From Dromaius novaehollandiae (taxonomy: Eukaryota > Chordata > Aves > Casuariiformes > Dromaiidae): a DNA stretch of 64,000 nt. Shown here in pieces: positions 11,613-22,879 of this stretch. Within the stretch, counting starts at the first letter, position 1, and the number at the start of each line of letters is the position of its first letter. A program made the position numbers and the translations under genes. The notes below the pieces were generated by a model. The model saw only the letters and a program-made list of their open reading frames with translations. It had not been told where the DNA came from and made no database searches. The stretch spans positions 13,508,469 to 13,572,468 of the forward strand of contig NC_088112.1 in NCBI RefSeq assembly GCF_036370855.1, read 5' to 3'.

Positions 11613-14600
11613 AAATAGTCAAAGGTGTTGAGGCACTTACCTTCCATAGATATGGGTTAGATGAGACAAACCAACCTCTTACATCAATGTAAATGGGATA
11701 ATAGTGCTTCCCTGTCTCAAAAAAGTGTCCTGAGAATAAACAGATGAAGTCTGGGTGACCCTGAATTCCTACAGTATAGGCCAGACAAGGAAAACAAGGA
11801 TAGCATTGATGTGGATAGTAAATGAGGAATGGACGTTTCTGTAAAACCCTATGGGCACTATTTATCTCACCTTCCTACAATTAGCTGTGCAAAATGAGAT
11901 GTCTACACAGCAGTAACTGCCTCTATCTATAGTCCATGCAGAGGAAGAGGCAACTATGACAGGTGATTCATCCTACCCACCCGCAGGGGAGTGTGCACCA
12001 GGAGAACTGTTCCTGGGGGACGCTGCTTCTAAAATGGCTAGCAAGGAAGCTATTTGGATTGGATGTCTGAAGTTAGTTATATGAGGTGAACCCCACCTTC
12101 AATAATTAGGAAATGGCAACTGGAGACCTGGACTGGTTTCTGACCATCTGCTGGGGTGAAAGGATCCATTTTCTGTCACCAGCCTCTATGCAGCTCTGAG
12201 CTAAGATATTTTCCGTTATAAACTTTTAGACACAAAAGCAATTTGTAACTTAGAGGGGAAGACCTGACATTTTAAAGGCAAACTATCAACTAAAATACAC
12301 TGAAAGGATTATTATGTGCATATGAATGATGAGGGATAAATGAGATATTTGTAAGTGACATATACAGATTGTTCATGGAAAAATGACTGCTATGAGTAAC
12401 ATGAAAATTAGAGCTGTACTGCACTTTGGCATGCTCTTGCTTTTACTTCTATCTTTAGAGCTTGCTTTTATAGTATGGCCATCTTGGTAGTGCCTGAAGT
12501 CTCTCTTGCTCTCTGCTTTTGAGGACACTTCCTCTGGACTCACGATGTCATTAGTGTATGCTAACTTGCTCATTTCCTGATACAGAAGTCTCAGAACTGA
12601 CCTGAACCCTTCAAAAGATTTCTCTCACTTTTAAAAGTTTCAAAAATTAATTGGCAGAATTTTGTGATGACAGAGAGGGTCATGGACCAAGGTTCCCTTC
12701 TTTGGCCCCAGTTCTACAAAGCACTAAAATACACACTGAAGTCCACCCTGTGCCTTCAAAGCTCTGCAGTAGACATTCAGCATTTACCAATGTCTTACCT
12801 ACCAGCAAAGTTGAAGTAAGGCATGTCCAAGTATGCTTTGTTGGGCAGAGAAATTTTTAGAGGTGCCATTACAGTCCCACACTAACAGCTCTCCATTTCC
12901 CAGATGTGCTAATTTCCACCATCAGTCCATTCCTCAAAGTAAACAAATAACATGTTTCTTAACCAGGAGGACCATGCTGGAAAAATGATGAAAACCTCAG
13001 AGGTGGGAGGTGTGGAAAAGTATTGTTATTAGGAGGCTGAAGTCAGAGAAAATGCAGCCACATAGTTTCCAAACAGCATGTTTGTGCTAGGAACTTCCAG
13101 CACGGTTTAGTTTTGTTTTGCTATCTGCCATTGACTGTCACATTTCACAAGTTAAGAAACATGTTATTTCTTTGTTTATTTTGTCAGTCTTAGATAGTCT
13201 CTGGAGGGAAATTATATCACTGTTTCAGTGGAATAGATTTAATTTGTTTGTGTCTTGTTGTCTATAGCATCTATCTAACTACTTATCTCTGAAGTTACCT
13301 CTCAGTCAAAGGTTTTCTGTTTTGTTCGCATTTTAACAGGAGGGAATTTGCACTTGATTGCTTTGAACACTTTCTAAGTTTGGTCAGCTATCTATGTATT
13401 TATTTTTCTGTTCTAGTGAGAGAAAATGGGAATTTAAAATGTATGGAGCCAGCAAAGGTTTAGCTGAGATTTGTTTCTAATGTAGAGGAAAATTGCCCAA
13501 GTAATCTTATCCCATTCATACAACTAATATGGCTATGAGGCTCTGATGTCTTGAACAGTTAACACCATACAACACACCCTTAAGAACTGTGGCTTAAAAG
13601 ATTTCTTATTTCCCATCACACAGTTCTAGCTTTCAATGAATACCTATCAGTTCCTGCTTGCGTTAATGTCCATGGGAGTTTTCATGGGTTTAAATGGGAG
13701 TGAAGTAAGTTCCCAGTTTATAAGCATAGATGAGAAAAATCATAGTTGCAGTACATTATGGAGTTAAGTGGTGCCACTGAGTAGCTGTGTAAGCAAGAAT
13801 ATTTCTGATGCAAACAGGCTACAAAGTGAAACTCAGCCAATTCAGATTAAGAATTTATAACCCCACTATGAACATATGTGCAAGGGATGTTGTGCATTCT
13901 TCAGCAGGTGAGGGCTTGAAATCCAGAACAAATTTTTATTATATTCTCTAGAATTCAAAAATTGAGAGGTACGTTTAAGGAAATGCTCTGGCCTGTGTGA
14001 TATAGAAGATCAGATTGGATGAACATGGGAATTTATTTGGGCTTAGTATCTATGGGGCAGCTCACTGATGCCTCCACCAAGCAACATGACCTGTGTGCAA
14101 ATTCAGAAAAAAATACATGCACACATCAAAACCCCAGGACTAAGATTGGTAAGATGTCAGAAAACATGGGGGAAGAAAGCATTGCAAGTATTATGATCCA
14201 TACCAAACCATATCAATCCTGAAGTCAAATTCTGTCTCATTATCACCATTAGTGCAGTTTTCATCTGCTACATGCAGAAATATTTTAGTTTCCTTAATCT
14301 AAGTCAGTGCAAAGTACATAGGCTAGGTTTAAATCCAGTCTTTGAAACATTTTAGTGACTGTCTTCTAATCTTCTTCCTTAATCAAAACATCTTCTAACA
14401 TTTGGCCATGGTATCGCATACCTGGCACCAAGCACATTGTCAAACGGCAATTTAAGGCATTCTCTTGAGGGACTTTTCATGGATCAGGACTCATTCACTG
14501 CCTTATTCTTTTGCAATGGTGCCATAATTAACAGTTGGTTAACCTGTTGGTTAACCTGAGGGCTTTCCTGGGAGGGGTAGATTTAGGCACTATCAGCATC

Positions 14601-14769
14601 CTGTTTTACATTTATCTTATTTAAAATTCTTTCCTGAATATGCAAAATATTAAATGTTGCTTATTCATATGATGAAAACTTCACATTGACTGCAATTCTA
14701 TTTCTTATATGTCACCTCCTTCATTTACCACATCTTCACCCTTCCTTTGAATCTTCTCTAGATCCAGTG
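11613..14769. other. Intergenic DNA, no gene seen
   Basis: AT-rich sequence with a 12-bp tandem duplication GTTGGTTAACCT at 14534-14557. A weak MIR-like word (GTGCCACTGAGTAGCTGTGT) occurs near 13770. No coding feature is supported. Confidence 0.65.
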
Positions 14770-15110
14770 ATCGTTGAATTTACATTCTTCTCTGGGCTGT
14801 TAATGAGTATATCGATTAATACTGGCTCCAGTATCAATCCCTGTGGGAGACCAATTGATACTTCTCTTTCTTTTGACATAAAACCATTGATGATAACTCA
14901 TTGGTTCCTAGCTGTTGGATAGATTTTTATCTACCTTATTGTGTTATTATGCAGGCTGTGCAACTCCAGCTTTCCTGTTGAGTTCATGTGCAGCACTAAA
15001 CTAACGGTTTACTAAAAATCCAACTGTCATGTCTGCCATCATTAATTAAATTCTCTGTATAATTGGGCCTAAGCTTCCGTTCACAGATCTGTGCCAGCTA
15101 TTACATGATT
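14770..15110 (-). mobile_element. Old CR1-like LINE fragment (antisense)
   Basis: The plus-strand words AATACTGGCTCCAGTATCAA, CCCTGTGGGAGACCA, TGGTTCCTAGCTGTTGGAT and GCAGGCTGTGCAACTCCAG follow, in reverse complement, the RT-distal part of CR1-type LINEs (usual form: ACTGGTCCCAGTACCGATCC...CCCTGTGGGACACCA). It is more diverged than the CR1 that abuts it on the right, so it is probably the older insertion. Confidence 0.55.
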
Positions 15111-15147
15111 CCACATAGTCTTCACCACTTGTATCAGGTTCCTTTTT

Positions 15148-16063
15148 CATAGAATCTAAGAATAATTTAGGCTGGAAGGGACTATAGAGGTCATCTGGTC
15201 CAACCCCCTGCTCAGAGCAGGTCTTATTAAATCAGTTTGCTCAGGGCCACATCCAGTTGACTCTTGAGTACCTCCAAGGACACTGATTTCTCAGCCCCTC
15301 TGGGAAACCTGCTCCAGTAATTGACCACCATCTTGTTAAGGGAAAACAAAACAAAACAAAACAAAAACTTCCCTATATCTGACTAGAATTTGCCATGTTC
15401 CAACTTGTGTCCATTGCCTCCTGTCCTATTGCTGTGCACCTCCAAGAAGCATCTGTCTTCCCTTCATCTCTTCTCATACACCCTGTGCTACAGCCCTCAA
15501 CTAAGTTGGTGGCCTCTCCTGGACATGATCCAGTGTGTCCATGTCTCTCTTATACCGGTGAGACCTGAACTGCACCCAGAACTCCAGATGCAGTCTCACG
15601 AGTGCCGAAAGAGGGGAAAGATCACTCCCCTGGACCTGCTGGCTGCAGTTACTAGTAAAACCAAGGACGCGGTTGGCCTTCCTTGCCACAAGGGCATATA
15701 TCTGGCTCATGTTCGACTTCTTGTCCACCACGACCCCCAAATCCTATTCTGCAGAGCTGCTTCCTGGACAGTCGGCCCCCAGTCTATATTATTGCATAAG
15801 GTTTTTCCACCCAAGATACCAAGACTTTGCATATTGTTTTGTGGAATTTCATGAGTTTACTGTCAGCCCATTTCTCCAGCCTATCCAGGTCTCTCTGAAT
15901 ACTAGCTCTGCCAGTCAGTGTATTGACCTCTCCCCTCTATTTGGTGTCATCCGCAAACTTGCTGAGAGCGCACTCCATCCCATCATCAAGACACTAATGA
16001 AGACATTAAGCAGGATTGGTACCCGTATTAATCGCTGAGGGATGCCACTACTTACTGGTTATT
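15148..16063 (-). mobile_element. CR1 LINE, 3' about 0.9 kb, 5'-truncated
   Basis: The plus strand begins TCATAGAATCTAAGAATAAT, then GGCTGGAAGGGACTATAGAG, GTCATCTGGTCCAACCCCCTGC, which is the reverse complement of the CR1 3' terminus. It continues through the 3' UTR into the end of ORF2: GGTGTCATCCGCAAACTTGC is the antisense of the KFADDT part of the reverse transcriptase. It ends near TCGCTGAGGGATGCCACTA. Frames seen on either strand (for example 15390-15854 plus) are antisense or relic CR1 and not genes. An AAAAC microsatellite sits inside at 15343-15367. It is dead: truncated and full of stops. Confidence 0.88.
15343..15367 (+). repeat. (AAAAC)n microsatellite inside CR1
   Basis: About five AAAAC units interrupt the CR1 3' UTR. 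It is a local expansion of an A-rich CR1 segment. Confidence 0.85.
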
Positions 16064-18290
16064 TTGTTTAAAAGCATGCTAGCTAATTTACTTCTCATGG
16101 TGGTAAGAATTAACAGTATGAGCCAAGCACAGTGGAAGGAGATCTTGCCTCATTGTCATTGACATGTGACTGAGAAATCTCAATATTTCTCATCTCAAAG
16201 CACTCAGGGTCTGCCAGGAGAGCTAAGATGATAGCTGACAGCTGAATCTCAGAACAACCAGGTATTCTGGGGGGAGAGAAAACCAATGCTGCCCTGAAGA
16301 ACAGGTTCAATACTCAAACAATTATGAAATCTGATCCTTTAGATATGGCAACAGATTGCTTTGCAAATTAGGCTGGACCCTGCATGCCCGAGCCCACCCT
16401 TCAGTTTGTTACACCATTTCATGGTGTTGTGACATACATGTTCCAGCCAAATCAGTGGGCAGCAGATATAGGACAGACTGTTGCCATTTGTCAAAGATTG
16501 TAAGGACTCAGCCCAGGGCTATCCATGCTAGGGACAAAGTACATGTTTAGAGTTTTATATGGACCCAGTTTGGGACTGTGGATTGGACCTACCAGATCAA
16601 AGGACTACTCAAGATGTCCTTGCTTTCTGTTGAAAGTGCAAGCTTATCTCCTCGACCTGTTGCCGTATCAAGCACATGCAGTGCATGTTTACATAAATAT
16701 TTGCTTGGTCTGGAGGCTGCAGTATTATTCCTTATCCAGCTGTCTTTCTAAGCTACTAAGATCCAGGAAAGAGTCTCTTCTTAATGCATCTGACACAATA
16801 AACATTCATCTTGAATAACTGTGGCCCTGATTCAGTAAGAAACTTTATTCAGGAAGAGTCCTTAAGCGAATTACATCTCAATGGAATCAATAGGACTTTG
16901 GCACATGCTGAATGTTTAAGCACATGCTGAAGTGTTTACTATTCAGCCCCTCATTTAGTTCCCATTTAATTAAACAGGATCAGATTCTCAACAAAGGTAA
17001 ATCACTGGAGTTTTTCCCAGAGGAGTTTTCCCAGTTTGCAATAATTGAAGAGTTGATCCAAGTTGTCTTTTTTATATAATGTCCCAGCTCTACTTCTTCT
17101 TTAAAATATCTAGGTCTCTGTCTGTCTAACTACCCAACCTATGTTTTTTTTACCTCCTAAGTGATAAACTGTTCAAGGGAGAGATGCTGTCAGAAGCAGC
17201 CCAGAGGGACACAGGTCTCATTAGTTACAAACGAAGTTCTGAGCCTCTGGTAAATGAAATGAAACTTTTTTGTTATTATTGTTGTTCAAGTCTACGCTGA
17301 TATAAGCATCTCTGCTCCTCCTAATACAGGCAAGGATTTCTTTGGAAGTTTAGTGCTTCCACTCCAGATAAAAGCAAGTCATTTCCTTCTTTCATCATGT
17401 CGCTACTAATTTCCAAACAGTCAAAGCTGCTGCTAATTTATTTACTGAACACTGAAGCCCTGTTAGCAGGGGCTGCTACTGAAACTGCTTTCTGGCCTTC
17501 GGCTTTTGTTTGTTGACAGCCTGATTTCCCAGTAGGCCATTTCCACCTGTGTTTCTGTTGTTTTTAGTGCATGTCTTTCTTTCTTCTTCCCAGTGACTGT
17601 CTCCCAAATGGCTCCTGAAGGCTTTTCTCATCTTCCCTCGCGCTCTCATCCCCTTCTCCCTCCCAGCTGCAAGGACTCTCAGCTCTGCTTTCAGTCATTC
17701 TGCAGTTAGTGGTTGTCTACACTGCTCAGTTCCCATGGGGCAGTAATTTTTGTTTCAAGGACAAGATTCAAAAGAGTTTGCTACACACAGGTTGCAGGGT
17801 GCACCTTCAGATGTGCCTTCAAATAGACTTTGGAGATTTGAATATATGAGCTCCTGAAAAATCAGTTTTTAAATTGCAAGGGAGGCCTATTAAGTACTGT
17901 AAAAAAAATTTTTTTTGCTTTTCTATTTTAAAAGCTGCGTTAGAAAAGTGAATTTTTTTTCCTTACTCTCTCCCATGACATTGGGTGGAAACAGAAATTA
18001 GGAGACTGCCATTTCCCTTTAACTTCATGCATATCAAAGGAAGAAAGATGACAGGATAAAATGATTCAGAGAGTGGCCAGCATACTCTGTATTTGGAGGA
18101 GCTAGCAGAGAAAGATAGTGAGATGTTGCAATGATTTCTCTGCAACAACTTACTGTGCCAGGAGCTTTAAGTACACAAGAAAGGTTCTAAGATGATTTCC
18201 ATCAATTGAAATGTTTGGAAACTGCACAGGATGTATTTATTAAGATAGATATTCTTTTATTTTAACTAGTTAAAATCATCTAGCCTCTCT
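16064..18290. other. Intergenic DNA with one palindromic repeat, no gene seen
   Basis: Contains the palindromic element at 16823-16950. It is followed by CAGGATCAGATTCTCAACAAAGG, a word typical of other old amniote repeats. No splice-consistent exon was seen. Confidence 0.65.
16823..16950. repeat. Palindromic MITE-like element
   Basis: It begins GGCCCTGATTCAGTAAGAAA and ends AAGTGTTTACTATTCAGCCC, roughly inverted termini. Inside are GCACATGCTGAATGTTTAAG and CACATGCTGAAGTG around CAATGGAATCAATAGGACTT. This matches the dispersed palindromic family also at 43072-43261: inverted ends reading GGCCC...TCAG and a central CATTGAAGTCAATGGGA-like core. Confidence 0.6.
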
Positions 18291-18291
18291 C

Positions 18292-18310
18292 GTGTGTGTG
18301 TGTGTGTGTG
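18292..18310. repeat. (GT)n microsatellite
   Basis: About nine GT units, with further TGTG words after one interruption. Confidence 0.9.
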
Positions 18311-18659
18311 TCTGTGTTTCTTGATCTACACTGTGTTTTGTATGTAACTTCTTTTTTGCACTTACTTTATCTTGTCTCTAGAAACCTGCATATGTCTTTC
18401 TGCAGGTCCATTATGACAGGCAGAGCTGTGACTGATAACTAGTATCTGCTATACTGGGCTCCAAAAAATCTCTTTTGCTGCCAGGTTAAGTTCAAGTGGG
18501 ATTTCACCACTTCAGTTTTGCTTGAAGAGAAGGTTTCTAATGAGCCCAGAAAACCCAAGATACAACTGCTTATCTTCTTCTAGCTTAAACTAGGGACTGC
18601 AGCTTGGGGTGTCTTCTTGTTTTAACTGCTGGGCCCTTGATTTCTCAAACTGGACATTC

Positions 18660-18790
18660 ACATCTAGTTGACACTTTTGATCTTTATTTCTCTGTGCCTC
18701 AGTTTCCCATTTGTTAAACAGAGATGGTAACACTGTCTGACCCCGTACAAGCACTGTGAAATTGTTCAGAATCCAATAAATATTGATGAG
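18660..18790 (+). mobile_element. MIR-like SINE fragment
   Basis: TCTCTGTGCCTCAGTTTCCC, ATTTGTTAAACAGAGATGGT and AACACTGTCTGACC follow the MIR core (CTCTGTGCCTCAGTTTCCCCATCTGTAAAATGGGGATAATA). Orientation is plus. Confidence 0.7.
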
Positions 18791-18904
18791 AAAATGTCCA
18801 AAATAGCATTCAAAACAAAGTTTGAGTAGTGTATAATAAGCCTCCAATGTCCAAAGATACGTGCTTTGCCAGGAGGCCCTGTCTGCACACAGAACGAGAA
18901 GCTA

Positions 18905-19075
18905 GGCATTTGAGCTACAGTCTAGTGACCTTGAGGAAGTCTCTTAGCTGCCGTGTCTCTCAGTTTCCCAATAATATTGCAATAAGACTAATATTTACTT
19001 ACCTCACAGAGACATAGTCATAATGAATTAATGTTTATAAAGTACATGGAAGTCCTTGGATGAATGGTCTCATAG
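18905..19075 (+). mobile_element. MIR-like SINE fragment
   Basis: GTGACCTTGAGGAAGTCTCT, then TGTCTCTCAGTTTCCCAATA, TACTTACCTCACAGAGACAT, AATGAATTAATGTTTATAAA and GTACATGGAAG track the MIR core and tail in order. It is a second, better preserved MIR copy within 120 bases of the first. Confidence 0.75.
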
Positions 19076-21005
19076 AAGTGCTAAGCAGAGCATGTATTGT
19101 CATTTCCTTGTAGATAATACATATCATTCACATGGATGTACAGAGTTCTTCACACAAACATATGCAATGTCTCATCTCAGTGCGCTCAGGATAGCACAGG
19201 ATATAAGAACAAACCCAACAGTCCTTGACAATTCATGTCATTTTCGCTTTGAAATGAGCATATTTGCTTTGAGAACAGAGCTTATCATGTAATCTCCAAC
19301 AAAAGTTATGTTCTGCCTTTTTACAGTTGCCACGATGCAAATGTCATTTGTACTCTCCTTCTTTATGAAAGTTAACAGTTATTTAAGAGATCAAAGTTAA
19401 TTATCACTAAGGAGATCATTTTTACCTATCAACCCACTTTTGTAACCCCACTATCACAAGTAGAAGCTTTATGCTAATCAGTTTTCTAATTTCCATAAAT
19501 TACTGATAGAATTACTTTATTTTCAGCATGAAAGTAGATCTGTTGGTGAAAGCTCTTGAGAGGTAAAGAGATAGAGAGAAAACGAGGTAAGGTGTATTTT
19601 CAAGAGTTCACCAGCTGAATGTGGCACCAAGAAAATAAAATCCAAATCATTAGTTTCATCGCATCACAAAACTTGTAGATGCTCTAGCTTCCCTGCATTG
19701 CAGAAATCTGATGCACACACATTGTTTCAAATTAACATGGTGATAGGAGTGGAATCGAACGTGAGGATCACTGTGTGACCCTATTACATGTGAAGTGTCT
19801 CTATTAGAGCTGCAAAGACAGCATGCCAGAGAAGCTGAAATGCGTTGATAGAAACAAACAGATATACCTTTTTAAAAGCAGCAGTCAGAAACTCTGCAGT
19901 GTGATCCAAGCGTGTTCTGCTGAAGAGGGCAAGATAGTCTATCCTAGGGGAAGATGATATTAAGAAAGAGAAAGAAGCCCCTTCCACTCTATCACAGCGC
20001 TCTCTGTATAGTGAGCTTGCCAAATGGAAGCTGCTACTGTGGAAGTTGTTACTGCTATGACTGACAGCTACTGTAAAATAACCTCAGCTACAGCACAGAG
20101 GGAACAATAAGAAATCAAAATGAAACAGATACGGATATTTTGGGTATCCCCTTGGTCTAAGAGTTGAGTAAAATAATTGCTAGTAATTAACAAGCTAGTT
20201 GCTATGCTGCTCCAGCCTTTTAGACTAATGCTGATGAATTTCAGCATAAATTAAATCCTTTTCAACCCAGAGCCTACGACCTAGAGCTGAAGTTGTATCC
20301 ATGTGTCACTTGGACCATTCTATATTTCTGAAGCATCATTTTGAATTAGTAATAATTTTATGTTAGTTCTTATTCCAGTGACATCAGTAGATTTCGGCCT
20401 GACCATTGCTCTCTGGAGTAAGGGTGGTTCTGGGTGCCATTTTGACCCTACTGAAGCTCCAGTGACTTCTGTCATTGCTATCATGTCTGTGACATTTTCC
20501 AAGGTATCCCAGGCGTTTTCTTTCCGTTCCTGGCAATTTCTCTTAGTGGCAGCAGCAGCAGCATTGTTCTGCTCTTTAGTCCTGTTGCCTTTTTCAAAAT
20601 GCTTCAAATTACAAAAAAAGAACTCAGCAGCTCTCGGCCTTCATGGAATTGAACCAGTGGAGTAACGGTTTGGGGAGGACCTCCTGGCCATAAAACTGCC
20701 ACACTTTCCATGCTGTTCCTTAACAGCACTGCGTTTGCAGGGGAGCTCACTGCTGGCTCCTTGCAGGGAAAGAAGGAAATCTGCATTGAAGCCCACTGAA
20801 GAACTCAGGGGCCGGTCTGTCAAGTGTGTGAAGCACCTTCCTTCCCCCCAGCTCCAGAAAGACACCTTAGCTTCCCCCTGGCTGTGAGCTTGTGTGTCAC
20901 TGCTTGGAGAAAAGCAACACAAAATTATACTCTCTCTTGTTTTTTTATTCTTATACCTTCATCTCTCCTGCACACATGCACTTATTCCTCTTCAAACACA
21001 TGACC

Positions 21006-21078
21006 CACCCCACTGAAGTCAGCAGGACTCTTCCAATGCTTAAAACAAAGCATGCATATGCCTGTTTTCAGGATCAAG
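21006..21078. repeat. Fragment of palindromic MITE-like family
   Basis: CCCACTGAAGTCAGCAGGAC, CAATGCTTAAAACAAAGCAT and TGTTTTCAGGATCA correspond to the central ATTGAAGTCAATGGGACT and the terminal AGCATGTGCTTAA...CAGGATC words of the family. Confidence 0.4.
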
Positions 21079-22540
21079 CTGATATTTACAGAAGGCTCCT
21101 TCGGAATTGCCTTTTGATTATACACCTGTGTCAGGGGTTGTTCCTTATGGCATTTGTGAGAAATGAGAATCAGTGTGACTTGTTTCTATGTGGGAAAGAT
21201 GGAGAAAGATTGCAAAGATAACCTTTCATATTACAGCCCCTTTTTAACTGTCATGTACTGCACTGAATGGTGTATTTGTAGTTGAAAGGGAACATAAACT
21301 ATGATGCAGAACACTAAAGGATTTAGAAAACATAACCTTTGTGCATATGGCTTGGGTTTTATTATCCCATTTATTTATTCTGCTGGATATCTGTAGAATA
21401 ATATGATCAATGAGTTGGAATCCTTCCTTGTTTCTACCAACAACAAATCAAACCATTAATAGGCCAATAAAATCCTGGGATTTGGAGTGAGGGGAGGAGG
21501 GGAAGTAATTGCATTGTTCTGATGCTAACGAGGCACATCTATCTTAAAATAACTGACTATAGATAATGTTGGTACAAGGCCATTGAGGAAAAAAGCATGT
21601 TGCTAACTTACCGGGTGCGTGGTACTGCGATACGGGCACGTCAAGTTGCTGTCCCAGCTCTACATCTCCGGCACACTCTGTGCAAGTGGGATGTGGGAAC
21701 CCCGTCTGCTTGGGGTAATTTTATTCTGTTTAACCCTTCCTACGTACCTACCAAGCCCTGGTGACAGGCTCGCAGCGAGGCAGGTCAGGAGCACACTGGG
21801 GTTCATGGGGCACACTGTGCAGATGATAAATACTTCCAGAGCTGTGTGATTGCATAATGATAGCCACATTCATTCACCTGTCTATCAAAAGAGATGCATT
21901 AAAGTTTGAGCTCTCTTCCCCTGGGTCCACGAAGAGACGTTTGAGTGTTAGCTTATAGTCTTTAACATTCCTCCTAACAGTGGGCTAAGTGCAGTGGGGT
22001 TAAACAGAGTCCCTTTTGCTTAGTAATCCATTAGCTAATGGGTGTGTAAGCCCATCAATTTTCTGTTTATTCCCTAACCCCATTAGGGTACACCTGCTGT
22101 GCATAAAAAATACACCTGACAAATCAGAGTGATAGTTGAAATAAAATAAATATCAAGTGTTGTTATAGCTGATCCATAGTGTTTAAAGCAGAAAGGGCAT
22201 AACAGTGATTTGTGAAGAACAAAATGCAACGTGCTGCCTCACAGTAGCTTGAGTAGGTTGATATGAACGCCCTTGTGATCTTGCCTGTTTACCTGTAGAC
22301 TCCAGCGCTCGCCTGCCTCTCCCCGGCTCCACTGGCCCCTCAGGAAGGCTGGAGTTCACCTTCAAACACCGTTTCCAAGTAGCTTCCTGAAAGCCACAGC
22401 GCAGATAAGTGATAAATTAATTATTTGGGGATGGGAGGGGCAAGATGGTGAGAGCTCACAGGCTGCTCTCTCGCGAAGGCAGCCAGAAGCTTCAAATCTG
22501 CCTCAGATACCAGCCCATTTGTTTTGTCACTTCATAGGCT

Positions 22541-22557
22541 TTATTTATTTATTTATC
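22541..22557. repeat. (TTTA)n microsatellite
   Basis: About four TTTA units. Confidence 0.85.
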
Positions 22558-22625
22558 TTACAGCTATCCTTGTGATTAAAATTGTTGAAACAGCTGTTAG
22601 CTAGTAGCAACTTTCATTGTGCTGT

Positions 22626-22750
22626 TTCCTGACGCCGATCAGGCGAACGTCAGGCTCTAGCAGAGCCATGCACTGCTCTTCTTGTTCCTTACGCGAGGTG
22701 CCGTTAGCCCCTGCTCCCGCGAGCCCCTCGAGAGCCCTCCACCGCTGCCC
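22626..22750. other. CpG-dense GC-rich patch
   Basis: About a dozen CpG dinucleotides in roughly 125 bases (ACGCCGATCAGGCGAACGTC ... TTACGCGAGG ... CTCCCGCGAGCCCCTCGAGA), in a neighbourhood otherwise poor in CpG. It is too short for a normal CpG island, and no exon is evident. Confidence 0.5.
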
Positions 22751-22789
22751 CCACCAAGGGACAGCTATTGCAGCACCACACATCTCATT

Positions 22790-22875
22790 GCACAATACAG
22801 GGGTTGTAAATACAGGAATAACAGCAATTAATCAGTGGAACTCATTGCCAAAAGCCGTTACAGAAGTTAAGAGAT
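22790..22875 (+). mobile_element. Possible non-LTR retrotransposon tail fragment
   Basis: TAATCAGTGGAACTCATTGC then CAAAAGCCGTTACAGAAG resembles a word (TTAGTGGAACTCATTGCCACAAGAT) found in CR1/L2-type 3' regions of reptile genomes. It is short and unconfirmed. Confidence 0.35.
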
Positions 22876-22879
22876 GAGG

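Larger units (their letters stand above)
19076..22600. other. Intergenic DNA, no gene seen
   Basis: Holds a tRNA-like B-box word near 19751-19761 (minus strand), a palindromic-family fragment at 21006-21078 and a TTTA repeat at 22541-22557. Overlapping short frames at 20320-20922 are mutual shadows with no family match. Confidence 0.65.

Noticed and set aside
15390-16038. Plus-strand frames of 154 and 121 codons
   Set aside because: They lie antisense to the CR1 LINE, so they are not host genes.
20320-20922. Overlapping frames of 79-101 codons on both strands
   Set aside because: Mutual shadows, with no recognisable protein and no splice or start context.
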